Part shown: positions 49,998 to 58,543 of the stretch, in pieces
Layout of the letters: the number at the start of each line of letters is the position of its first letter
Numbering within the stretch: the stretch's first letter is position 1
Source of the DNA: Negativicutes bacterium
Lineage (GTDB): Bacteria > Bacillota_C > Negativicutes > Sporomusales_B > JARLHX01
DNA length: 64,000 nt
NCBI GenBank assembly: GCA_031292035.1
Contig: JARLHX010000262.1
Location: forward strand, 1-64,000
Direction: 5' to 3'
Notes under the pieces: model-generated
What the model saw: the letters and a program-made list of their open reading frames with translations, nothing else
Databases searched by the model: none
What the model was told of the DNA's origin: nothing
Translations under genes and position numbers: made by a program

Positions 49998-51569
49998 ATG
50001 GGGGCAGTCATAACCCTCCCTGCGGAATATCTGGATATCAATAAAAAGCTGATGAACCTTCTCTGGGTAGCCAAGGCATCCGGCGATTTCAGCACCCTGT
50101 TCAGTGCTGCTTTCCTTCAGGAGGTGTATGCCTTATATCCGGTGCAGGAGGCGTTCATCAGAGAGCAGTTTGTCAGCCAGGGAAATTATATCCTCGACCC
50201 GACCGGCGTGACTGACAAGCGCTGGACAGGCCACTATCTGCTGTGGTTTCATCACAGCTTGATTTTCCTGATCAACGCCAAAGTAAACAATCCTGCCATG
50301 ATGGACAAGCGCCGCCAACTCTTTCTTGACCTTGAACCCTATCTGCGCGCTGAAGGCACCATCGACGGCAACTGCCTGGCGCTATTGACGCTGGTGCCGA
50401 GAGTGACCATCACCACTCGGACAGACACTGCCGCCGGCTGGGCCAAATACCAAGAAATAGCCGTCTATATGAAGAGCATCGACACAGATGCCCTGGACTG
50501 GGTAAGCGGCTCGTGGCAGCCCCCGGCGCAGTGGGGCGGCATCAACGGCTGGACGCCGCCACCCGATTGGGTGATCACCGTTGACCGAACCCCGGAAAGC
50601 ACGAAAAAAGCGAGTACCTATTATTGGAAGGCCTATATCGATATTTTCACCCTCATGTTTAATGAAGCGTACTTGCCGGAAAATGTCGACAATACCGTAA
50701 AAGCAATCGACAGATGGGCCGAGACCCTGCTGATGGGGGCGCAAGACCCGTCCATTGTCGCGATATACGCCCCTTATATTCAAAAGGCCTTGCCGAGCGC
50801 CTTGTCGCTGTTTGAGAAAATCATCGCCGCCAGCTGGCTGTCTGACACTATGGACCCATTGTACAAGATTGAATTGATCACGAAAATATTTGCCGCTTAT
50901 AGCGCCACCTATTCGATCAACAACGGCGCATTCAGTGAAGAAAATATAAACCAGTTCAATGTAGACAAAGGCTTAGAAATTATCCCCAAGATTGAGGGCT
51001 GGCTAACCCTGCTGCTGATCGAGCAGCTGAGTATTCCTGACAACAGTTCGAAGGTCGACGCCCTGCTCACAAAATTAAAGGGCCTTAACGCGTTTGGCGG
51101 CTTGAAAGCCAACCTGCTGGCGGCCTTTCAACAGATTGAGTCCTTGCCGACTTTGCTCGGCAGAAAGTTTCCGGCGTTTTATCATAATGCCGCCGGGCTG
51201 AAAGACCCGGACGTAAAGGCCATGGTCGCCGACCGGCTGGCAGCGGCCGGGTTGTCCCAGCCCGCGAATGAGCTGATGAGCGCGATGACCGACCCTGGTT
51301 TGCAAAGATCCTATCCCACCGGCAGCCAGGACGTCGCTTTTATCCTGACAACAGCTATCGCCGCCGGGGATGAGCTGGTCATCGACGTTGTTCACAATAT
51401 GAAAAATGGCAGCGCGGCGATAGCGCTGGACTTTGCCGATGGGTCATCCGACGCCGTCACCGTCGAAGTGGCTGATTATTTTTCCCGGATTCCGGTTGCG
51501 AAACAGGGGCCGGTAGTGGTAAGGACGGCCTTTGATATTGCCCTGGTAAATGTTGTGTTACAGGCGTAA
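49998..51569 (+). CDS. Unknown protein of the radical SAM cluster (523 aa)
   Basis: The start is ATG 49998, 3 nt behind the previous stop. Residues 1-430 are mostly helical, with WQPPAQWGGINGWTPPPDW, a Pro/Trp-rich loop, near residue 170-190. The last 85 residues are beta-rich (FADGSSDAVTVEVADYFSR, VVVRTAFDIALVNVVLQ), like a small sandwich domain. There is no signal peptide, membrane segment or Cys cluster. I recognise no family. It could be a scaffold, a virion part or an enzyme partner; being inside the operon suggests it works with the radical SAM proteins. Confidence 0.7.
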   Translation: MGAVITLPAEYLDINKKLMNLLWVAKASGDFSTLFSAAFLQEVYALYPVQEAFIREQFVSQGNYILDPTGVTDKRWTGHYLLWFHHSLIFLINAKVNNPAMMDKRRQLFLDLEPYLRAEGTIDGNCLALLTLVPRVTITTRTDTAAGWAKYQEIAVYMKSIDTDALDWVSGSWQPPAQWGGINGWTPPPDWVITVDRTPESTKKASTYYWKAYIDIFTLMFNEAYLPENVDNTVKAIDRWAETLLMGAQDPSIVAIYAPYIQKALPSALSLFEKIIAASWLSDTMDPLYKIELITKIFAAYSATYSINNGAFSEENINQFNVDKGLEIIPKIEGWLTLLLIEQLSIPDNSSKVDALLTKLKGLNAFGGLKANLLAAFQQIESLPTLLGRKFPAFYHNAAGLKDPDVKAMVADRLAAAGLSQPANELMSAMTDPGLQRSYPTGSQDVAFILTTAIAAGDELVIDVVHNMKNGSAAIALDFADGSSDAVTVEVADYFSRIPVAKQGPVVVRTAFDIALVNVVLQA

Positions 51570-51604
51570 TCGCGAAAAGGAGAAAAATAGAGGAGGGCCT
51601 TTCT

Positions 51605-52579
51605 ATGGGACCGAAAAAGTGGCTGGTTTTGCTGCTGGCCTTATTGGTATTCACCGGCTGTTCGCGCCAGGATAACAAGATCACCGTTTTAAAACTGGCA
51701 AATGACGATGCTACCGGCTACTCCAGCGTTTTAGCCAATCAGTATATGGCGAAGGTTGTCAAGAAAAGAACCAACGGCAGGATCGTAATCGAGGTCTACC
51801 CGGACGCCCAGTTGGGCGACGGCAAAGAAGTGATCGAAGCGGTGCAGATGAACGCCATCCAAATGGCCAACGTCGGCAGCAATCAAATCTCGGAGTTCAA
51901 CCGGAAAATCCGGGTGCTGGAACTGCCCTATGTGGTGAAAGACAAAGACCACCTGTGGCGGATTTTAAACAGCGATATCGGCCAAGAGTTCCTCGCGATG
52001 GAGGACATCCAGCTGGTCGGTCTGACCTATTATAATACCGGGTCGCGGAATTTTTACAATTCCAAACAGCCTATCACCAGGCCGGAGGAGCTGAAGGGGA
52101 TGAGAATCCGGTCGGCCCCGGCGCCGCTGACCATCGAAATGATCCAGGCCCTGGGCGCCTCGGTGACCCCCATCCCCTTCAGCGAGGTGTATAGCGCCCT
52201 CCAAAACCATGTTGTCGAAGGGGCCGAGTGTGACCTGACTTCTTATTACACCAAGGGGCATTATGAAACAGCCCGGTATTTCACCTGGGACGAACACACT
52301 ATGAATCCGGAAATGATGATCATTTCGAAAACGGCCTGGGACAGGCTGAGCGCCGCCGACCAAAAGATCCTCCGGGAGGCGGCGGCAGAGTCGCAAAAGA
52401 TCAATGAAGAAGAACAGGTAAAGCAAACGGGGCAGGCCTATGAAACCCTGAAAGCAAAAGGAGTAGTCTTTACAAAGATCGACGATAAACAGGCCTGGAC
52501 CGACGCCGCGGCCCCGGTGATCGAAAAAAACCGGGCCGTCTATCGAGACCTTTTGCAAAGAATCGCAAGGCTGCAGTAG
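51605..52579 (+). CDS. dctP: TRAP transporter substrate-binding lipoprotein DctP (324 aa)
   Basis: GAGGAGGGCCTTTCT before ATG 51605. The lipobox is LLVFTGC. The mature part shows the TRAP signature (ITRPEELKGMRIRSAP, ALGASVTPIPFSEVYSALQN), with the Arg of MRIRSAP binding the substrate carboxylate. It captures an organic acid outside the cytoplasmic membrane and feeds the DctQ-DctM pair encoded next. The substrate is unknown; sialic acid, C4-dicarboxylates and keto acids are known ones. Confidence 0.9.
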   Translation: MGPKKWLVLLLALLVFTGCSRQDNKITVLKLANDDATGYSSVLANQYMAKVVKKRTNGRIVIEVYPDAQLGDGKEVIEAVQMNAIQMANVGSNQISEFNRKIRVLELPYVVKDKDHLWRILNSDIGQEFLAMEDIQLVGLTYYNTGSRNFYNSKQPITRPEELKGMRIRSAPAPLTIEMIQALGASVTPIPFSEVYSALQNHVVEGAECDLTSYYTKGHYETARYFTWDEHTMNPEMMIISKTAWDRLSAADQKILREAAAESQKINEEEQVKQTGQAYETLKAKGVVFTKIDDKQAWTDAAAPVIEKNRAVYRDLLQRIARLQ

Positions 52580-52588
52580 GGCGGGCGG

Positions 52589-53080
52589 ATGAAAAACATT
52601 CACACAAGAATCAATGCCGTTGTCGAATATATGACAATGGCGTTTTTGCTTATCATGACGGTCGACGTTGCCGCAATCGTCTTTGCCAGATATGTCCTGC
52701 GCCACACCTATCCCTGGGGAGAGGAAATCGCCTTGCTGAGTTTCGTTTGGTTGGGTTTCTTCAGTATGGCGCTGGCTGTCCGAGATGATACCCATCTCAA
52801 AATCACCTTTTATGACCGGTTCTTACCTCTGCGGCTGCTGGCTTTGTCCAATAAGGCCAACAAACTTTTGATGCTGGTTTTTTGCAGCTTCGGCGTTTTT
52901 CTGGCTGTGAAAATGTGCTTCGTTTCCAGGTTCAGCAATTTGCCTGGGACGGGCTGGAATGCCTGTGTGATGTATTTGCCGGTCCTCGCCGGCTGCCTGT
53001 TGACCAGCTATTATCTGATCATCGATTTAATAGGAAGGAAAACCGATGGAGACAACCGCGATTGCCATCCTCATCACTAG
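52589..53080 (+). CDS. dctQ: TRAP transporter small membrane subunit DctQ (163 aa)
   Basis: Four helices; the family motif YPWGEEIALLSFVWLGFF is intact. It starts 9 nt behind dctP and overlaps dctM by 35 nt. It links the binding protein to the large permease. Confidence 0.9.
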   Translation: MKNIHTRINAVVEYMTMAFLLIMTVDVAAIVFARYVLRHTYPWGEEIALLSFVWLGFFSMALAVRDDTHLKITFYDRFLPLRLLALSNKANKLLMLVFCSFGVFLAVKMCFVSRFSNLPGTGWNACVMYLPVLAGCLLTSYYLIIDLIGRKTDGDNRDCHPHH

Positions 53081-54329
53081 CTTTTTGCTGCTGATGGCTG
53101 CTCGCCTGCCCATTGTATTCGCCCTGAGCCTGTCCTCCCTGCTGACCACCCTTTATCTCGGTCTCCCTTTGGCGGTCATCGCCCAGGCGATGATCAAGAG
53201 CATCTACACCTTTTCCCTCCTGGCCATCCCTTTTTGTATCCTGGCCGGGGAAATCATGCGCGAGGGCACCATCACGAAAAAATTGATCAGCCTGTCGAAT
53301 GCCTTCATTGGCCACCTGCGCGGCGGCCTGGCCCTGGTGAATGTGTCGGCTTGTATGTTCTTCGGCGGCATGACCGGGTCGTCGGTGGCAGATGCCTCCT
53401 GCATCGGCGCCACCGTCATTCCGATGATGAAAGAAAAGGGCTATGATGCCGACTATGCCGCCACCGTGACCGCCATTGCCTCGACCCAGGGCATTCTGGT
53501 ACCGCCGAGCCACAATGCAGTGATGTACGCCATCGTCGCCGGCGGCGTTTCGATCGCCAAGATGCTGGTGGCCGGGATTATTCCCGGTTTTTTTGTTGGC
53601 CTGGGAACAGCCTGTTTGGCCTATATGCTGGCGGTGAAGCGGAAATACCCCGTCGAAGCGAAAGCCGGTAGACAGGAGCGGGTCAGGGCGGTTAAAGCAG
53701 CTATCCTGCCGCTTTTCGCCATTATGATTGTCTTCGGCGGGATCTTTTGCGGGATTTATACCATCATCGAATCCAACGCAATGATGGTTGTGTATGTGTT
53801 TTGTCTGGCTGGTTTTCTTTATCGAGAACTGTCGTTAAAAAGCATCCGCCTGATCCTGACAAGAAGCATTAACACCCTGGCGGGCGTGATTGTATTGATC
53901 AGTTTTTCCGGCCCCTTTGGCTGGCTGCTGGCCTATTTGAAGGTCCCTGCCATCCTGACTGCCGCCATTTTGGACTTCTCCTCGAATGAAGTTGTCGTAA
54001 TGCTGTTAATGACCTTTATTCTGCTGCTGCTGGGCTGCATCATCGACACAACGCCCACCCTGATCATTTGCACTCCCATCATGCTGCCGATCGTTACCCG
54101 GTTTGGTATCGACCCCATCCAGTTCGGGGTGATCATGCTGCTGACCATCTGTATCGCCCTGGTGCACCCCCCCCTGGGGTGCTCGTTATTTATCGCCAGC
54201 GCCATTGCCAAGGTGCCGGTGGAAAAAGTCACGATGACGGCCATTCCTTTTTATATCATGATGATCCTGGTGCTTCTGCTGGTCACGCTGGTGCCAGAGG
54301 TCACGATGTTTCTGCCGAACAAATTATAG
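53046..54329 (+). CDS. dctM: TRAP transporter large permease DctM (427 aa)
   Basis: ATG 53046 after GGAAGGAAAACCG. About twelve helices; family marks are LLAIPFCILAGEIMREGTIT, FFGGMTGSSVADASCIGATV and GIDPIQFGVIMLLTICIALV with HPPLG. It carries the sodium-coupled transport step. A full, intact TRAP system inside a tail-fibre/radical SAM cluster is unusual. Confidence 0.95.
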   Translation: METTAIAILITSFLLLMAARLPIVFALSLSSLLTTLYLGLPLAVIAQAMIKSIYTFSLLAIPFCILAGEIMREGTITKKLISLSNAFIGHLRGGLALVNVSACMFFGGMTGSSVADASCIGATVIPMMKEKGYDADYAATVTAIASTQGILVPPSHNAVMYAIVAGGVSIAKMLVAGIIPGFFVGLGTACLAYMLAVKRKYPVEAKAGRQERVRAVKAAILPLFAIMIVFGGIFCGIYTIIESNAMMVVYVFCLAGFLYRELSLKSIRLILTRSINTLAGVIVLISFSGPFGWLLAYLKVPAILTAAILDFSSNEVVVMLLMTFILLLLGCIIDTTPTLIICTPIMLPIVTRFGIDPIQFGVIMLLTICIALVHPPLGCSLFIASAIAKVPVEKVTMTAIPFYIMMILVLLLVTLVPEVTMFLPNKL

Positions 54330-54347
54330 GTCTGGGAGGAAATGGTC

Positions 54348-55310
54348 ATGGCAAAAGGTAAACGCGTCGGGGTGATTCACGGCGGCTGGACCCCGGACAC
54401 CATCTGCGGCCGGAAGAGTGCCGCCGATATCATCCCGTGCCTGCTGGACAGAGGCTATGAAGTGGTGCAGTTTGATATTGACTACACAAGGGTGAACAGG
54501 CAACTGCGGGAGGCCGACGTCGATGTCGTCATCAATCAGACGGCCGGGAAATATGGCGAGACCGGGATGCTCCAGCATGTAATGGGCACCCTCGGCATTC
54601 CCTACACCGGCTCGGGGCCGCTGGCGTCGATGCTGTCGCACGACAAGCTGATCTGGAAGCAGCTATTGGCCGAGGCCGGGCTGGAGACCATACCCTTTAT
54701 GATGTTTCACCTGATGGACAGCAATGAGGCAGTGATGGCGAAAATCCTCGCTACCCTCGGGCTGCCTGTCATCCTAAAGCCGGTGGACCAGGGTTTTTCC
54801 ATCGGCGTCTTCGTCGCCCAAAAAGAAGAAGAACTGGATGAGTGCATCACCCAGTCCCGTAAATATGGCGAGAATACCCTGGTGGAAAAATATCTCGCCG
54901 AAGGGACGGAAATCGACGTCGGCATCCTGGAACGGAAGGACGAACTCATTGTCTTTCCCACAGCAGAGTATGTCTCTTTGGACCCGCAGCAATTGTTTTG
55001 CTCCACTGCCGACAAGCTGGCGGCGGTGAAAAAATATCGCTGGGAGATTCCCGCCGCCAGCTTGTCGGCAGATACCGACCGGCTGATCGGTGAATATACC
55101 AAAAGGATTTTCCGGCTGCTCAGGATGAGCGGTTTTGCCCGGATTGACTTTATGGTGGCTGGCGACGCCATTTATGCCAGCGATATTGCCCTGCTGCCGA
55201 CCATGGCCCGAAATACCCAGTGGGGGAAGGGGCTAGTGCAGCTAGGTATCGAGTATGCCGATTTTGCCGAAGGGTTGATCACCAATATTGAATTTGAGAC
55301 CAAGGTATAG
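54348..55310 (+). CDS. ATP-grasp protein, D-Ala-D-Ala-ligase-like (320 aa)
   Basis: ATG 54348 is chosen 8 nt behind GGGAGG. The fold is clear: KRVGVIHGGWTPD at the start, GIPYTGSGPLASMLSHDKLI as in Ddl enzymes, the ATP-lysine region LPVILKPVDQGFSIGV and FARIDFMVAGDAIYASDIA. In Ddl the last part carries Glu-x-Asn for metal; here the matching stretch (ASDIALLPTMARNT) has no Glu or Asn at those places. The enzyme may use another metal geometry or be inactive. In RiPP clusters ATP-grasp ligases add amino acids or make macrolactams, so it fits a modification role. Confidence 0.8.
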   Translation: MAKGKRVGVIHGGWTPDTICGRKSAADIIPCLLDRGYEVVQFDIDYTRVNRQLREADVDVVINQTAGKYGETGMLQHVMGTLGIPYTGSGPLASMLSHDKLIWKQLLAEAGLETIPFMMFHLMDSNEAVMAKILATLGLPVILKPVDQGFSIGVFVAQKEEELDECITQSRKYGENTLVEKYLAEGTEIDVGILERKDELIVFPTAEYVSLDPQQLFCSTADKLAAVKKYRWEIPAASLSADTDRLIGEYTKRIFRLLRMSGFARIDFMVAGDAIYASDIALLPTMARNTQWGKGLVQLGIEYADFAEGLITNIEFETKV

Positions 55311-55331
55311 GGCCAGGAAGGAGGGGGCTTA

Positions 55332-56276
55332 TTGTTCGAAAACATGGACATTGCCAGGCTGAAATATATCCTGACAATGGACTGCAACTTTCGCTGCGAC
55401 TACTGTTTTGAAGGCGGGAAAACCAATAAGTTTCTGGACGTGGATCAAGCGGTGGCAGTAGGAAAACAGGTGCTGGGCGAGATGACTCAGGAGGAGCTGA
55501 CTGTCCTTTATTTTGGCGGGGAGCCCTTTCTTCGCTTCCGGGATATGAAGCTGATCACTCAGGTTTTGGCCCTTTACGCGCTAAAGATGAAGAAACGAAT
55601 CGCTTTTTCCGCCATTATCAACGGCACCATCCTGACGGCTGAGATGGCTGAGCATCTGAGCCGTTACCGCTATTACCTGTCGGTGAGCTGTGACGGGGTG
55701 GCCGAGGCTCACAACATTCACCGCGGCTTTTTAAACGGGGCCAGGACCTCCTTTCCGATGGTGGCGCGGAATATCAACATACTGAATGAAGCCACAAAGG
55801 ACTTCTGTGTTTCGATGGTTGTCACCAACCAGAATGTGAGCTATTTGTCGCAAAGCGTTGCCTGGTTACTGGAGCTTGGCATTAAAAACTTTGCGATATC
55901 GCCGGTTTTGGATCAGTCGCAATATACTCCTGATCCGATTCTTTATGAGCGGCAGTTGAAAGAGGTCGCCGATCTGGCCGGAAACACAAGCGGGCGACTG
56001 ACCATCAATCCGCCGCTTGATAAGCCCTGGGATGACGACAATACCACCCGCCGCATGTACCGGAGCAGCCAGTCGGTCAACATCGAATTCGGCCCGCTCG
56101 GGCTGAACATCATCGCGGAGAAATCGCTGGCGCCCCAGCTTGACTTTTCCCTTGACGCAAGCGCGGGCGGCAAAAGCCCGGCCAGTGAGGAAGGCAGGGC
56201 GGCGGTGATCAACGCCGAAAAGGCGGCAAGCTTGTATTATGGTGCCATAAAATCGCAAAGGGAGAATTTTAAATGA
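55332..56276 (+). CDS. Radical SAM protein 4, without SPASM domain (314 aa)
   Basis: TTG 55332 behind GGAGGGGGC. CX3CX2C at Cys18, 22 and 25 (TMDCNFRCDYC) and YFGGEPFLRF. The last 90 residues contain no cysteine, unlike the other members, so no auxiliary clusters are expected. It may be the partner of a SPASM protein. The stop overlaps the next ATG by 4 nt. Confidence 0.85.
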   Translation: MFENMDIARLKYILTMDCNFRCDYCFEGGKTNKFLDVDQAVAVGKQVLGEMTQEELTVLYFGGEPFLRFRDMKLITQVLALYALKMKKRIAFSAIINGTILTAEMAEHLSRYRYYLSVSCDGVAEAHNIHRGFLNGARTSFPMVARNINILNEATKDFCVSMVVTNQNVSYLSQSVAWLLELGIKNFAISPVLDQSQYTPDPILYERQLKEVADLAGNTSGRLTINPPLDKPWDDDNTTRRMYRSSQSVNIEFGPLGLNIIAEKSLAPQLDFSLDASAGGKSPASEEGRAAVINAEKAASLYYGAIKSQRENFK

Positions 56277-57520
56277 AAGAAATAACCGGTGCTTCGATGA
56301 TCCTGACAGAAGCCTGTAATCTTAGCTGCTCGTACTGCTATGAAAAAAAACGGTCGCCAGCCGTGATGACAGAAGAGACAGTGAAAAAAGCGGTCGATTT
56401 TGTCTTTGAGCATGCCAATGACGCCCCAAAACTGTCGTTCATCTGGTTTGGCGGCGAACCCATGCTCAATTTTGCCGTGCTCCGCTATGGCTATGCCTGC
56501 GCTTCCCGCCGGGCCCTGGCCGAAAAAAAGGAACTGGACAACCTCATCATTACCAACGGCACTGTCTGGAATGCGGAAATAGAAGAGTTCTTAACAATGA
56601 ACCCAAAAATCAGACTACAGCTTTCCTGGGACGGGTTGCCCGAATTCCAGGAGGCCGAGCGGGGCCAGTCGCAGGTGCTCGAACAAACCCTGGCGAGGAT
56701 GAAGCTGCTGCCGAACGATCTTCATGTCCATCTCCAGATCACTCCCGCCATGGTGCCCCGGCTGCTGGAGAATATCGACTATATTGTTGGTAAAATGGGC
56801 GACAAGGCCAATGTGGTTCTTCGTCCCATCGCCGAACTGGAGGGGTGGCAGGACGAGGCCCTTCTCGAAAAATTCCGCGAGCAGCTCTATCTGGCCTTTC
56901 AAAAGCACGAAGATAAGCTTGAGAAGATTGCTTCCTGCGAAAAGCAGCTGGCCTCCAATGGTACCTGCGGCGCCGGCAAGAATTTTGCCACCGTCACCCC
57001 GGCCGGAGAACTGTATGCCTGCCATCGCTTCTATTTCAATAAAAACCGCGACTTTAAGGTGGGCAGCCTGGACGGCGGGTTCATCAGCTCGGCCAAGACT
57101 GATTTGTTGGAGGAGTATACCCGGGACAATGTGGTGGGCTGCACCGAGTGCGACGCCTTTGAGCTGTGCGACCGCTGCATCGCCGCCAATTTCGGTGAAA
57201 ATTATGATGTCCTGATGCCGACCGATGCCAACTGCGCGGTGTATACATCGCTGTTTTTTGCGGTTTTCAATTATATGAAGATCCACCGGCCCTGGACAAT
57301 CAACTACAAGCCCAAGGATATCGTGAAGATCGCCGCTCCCCCGCCCGGAGCCACGGCAATGGATTTTGTATTTCAGTATGTCCTGCCGCTGGTGTACGAG
57401 CTGCAGGAAAGGGCCGCGTGGCTGGAAGACCAAAACCGGAGACTTTCGGCAAAGGTGGAGTACGATGAGAAAACTCAAAGGTCTAAAAAACGTACTGCTG
57501 TTTATCACCAATCGCTGTAA
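56273..57520 (+). CDS. Radical SAM/SPASM protein 5 (415 aa)
   Basis: CX3CX2C at Cys15, 19 and 22 (TEACNLSCSYC), with WFGGEPMLNF. SPASM cysteines follow the classic spacing: CGAGKNFATVTPAGELYAC, then GCTECDAFELCDRC and NCAVY. A C-terminal extension (residues 350-415) has a coiled-coil end (YELQERAAWLEDQNRRLSAK). Such enzymes modify peptides by thioether, C-C or epimerisation chemistry. The C-terminal helix could bind a partner protein. It overlaps radical SAM 6 by 56 nt. Confidence 0.85.
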   Translation: MKEITGASMILTEACNLSCSYCYEKKRSPAVMTEETVKKAVDFVFEHANDAPKLSFIWFGGEPMLNFAVLRYGYACASRRALAEKKELDNLIITNGTVWNAEIEEFLTMNPKIRLQLSWDGLPEFQEAERGQSQVLEQTLARMKLLPNDLHVHLQITPAMVPRLLENIDYIVGKMGDKANVVLRPIAELEGWQDEALLEKFREQLYLAFQKHEDKLEKIASCEKQLASNGTCGAGKNFATVTPAGELYACHRFYFNKNRDFKVGSLDGGFISSAKTDLLEEYTRDNVVGCTECDAFELCDRCIAANFGENYDVLMPTDANCAVYTSLFFAVFNYMKIHRPWTINYKPKDIVKIAAPPPGATAMDFVFQYVLPLVYELQERAAWLEDQNRRLSAKVEYDEKTQRSKKRTAVYHQSL

Positions 57521-58484
57521 CCTAAAATGCTCGTATTGCTATGTCCGCCAGGGCGGCGACGTCATGCCTTTTGCGGTGGCCAGGCAGGTGATTGACAATA
57601 TCGACGACGGCACGGTGGTCGACTTTTTTGGCGGGGAGGCTTTGCTGGAGCTGCCCCTGCTGCATGCCATTGTCGACTACAGTATCGGACAGGGGCGCAA
57701 ACTGGTCTTTCAGCTCTTTTCCAATGGAACGAGGTACGACGACGAAGTCCGCCGGCTGCTCGCCAAGGGGGTCAATATCGGCATCTCTTTTGATGGCCTG
57801 GCGATGGAGGAGCGCACGCACGATGAGGAACTTTCCAAGTTGATCCTCGCCAATGCCAAGGCCCTGAAAAAAGATCGCCCCGGCATGGGGGTTAAGGTCG
57901 CGATTACGCCGCGAAACGTCAGCAGGCTTGTTGAAAACGTCAAGTATCTCTCCGCGGAAGGGTTTAATTTTATCAGCCACTTTCTCCTCAGGGAAGACGT
58001 CTGGGACCAGGGGGCCATTGCCAGCCTGAAAAGCCAGACTGAGAAGCTCATGGACTGGTACTGTCTACATATCAATGAGGTGAAACTGGATCACTTCGAC
58101 GGCTATTTGCTTGGCGGCAAGCGCCGGACCGGCTGCTGGGCCGGTTGCGACGGGGTGGCGGTTGGTTTTGGCGGGGAGCTTTATCCCTGCCAGCGTTTTT
58201 TGACCAATGGCTCGCCGTTTGTCATCGGTACTGTGGATAGCGGGATTACCAACCGCAGGTTTCAAAGGGTTGATATCGCCCAAATGGTAGGCTGCAGCGG
58301 CTGCTCGATCTTCAAGCGGTGCAGCAATATTTGCATCGCCGCCCAGTGGGAAAATGGGGGGCTGCTGAAACCCATCGCCGGTGTGTGCGCAGTGACAAAG
58401 GTACTGTTTGACGCCGCGAAAAAACTGGAAACACATCGGTCGTTTATCGAAGAGCGGCTGCTGAGAATTCATGCCGGGAGGTGA
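57465..58484 (+). CDS. Radical SAM/SPASM protein 6 (339 aa)
   Basis: ATG 57465 is set by AAGGTGGAGTACG. CX3CX2C at Cys18, 22 and 25 (TNRCNLKCSYC), then FFGGEALLEL, an altered GGE motif with Ala in place of Pro. SPASM cysteines: CWAGCDGVAVGFGGELYPC, then GCSGCSIFKRC, NIC and VCAV. It is the last enzyme of the cluster; a fibre gene follows 59 nt later. Confidence 0.85.
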   Translation: MRKLKGLKNVLLFITNRCNLKCSYCYVRQGGDVMPFAVARQVIDNIDDGTVVDFFGGEALLELPLLHAIVDYSIGQGRKLVFQLFSNGTRYDDEVRRLLAKGVNIGISFDGLAMEERTHDEELSKLILANAKALKKDRPGMGVKVAITPRNVSRLVENVKYLSAEGFNFISHFLLREDVWDQGAIASLKSQTEKLMDWYCLHINEVKLDHFDGYLLGGKRRTGCWAGCDGVAVGFGGELYPCQRFLTNGSPFVIGTVDSGITNRRFQRVDIAQMVGCSGCSIFKRCSNICIAAQWENGGLLKPIAGVCAVTKVLFDAAKKLETHRSFIEERLLRIHAGR

Positions 58485-58543
58485 AGGGATGCTTAAGCAT
58501 GGCGGCAGATCAGACAGCAACTAGCGCGAAGGAGGAAGGCAGG

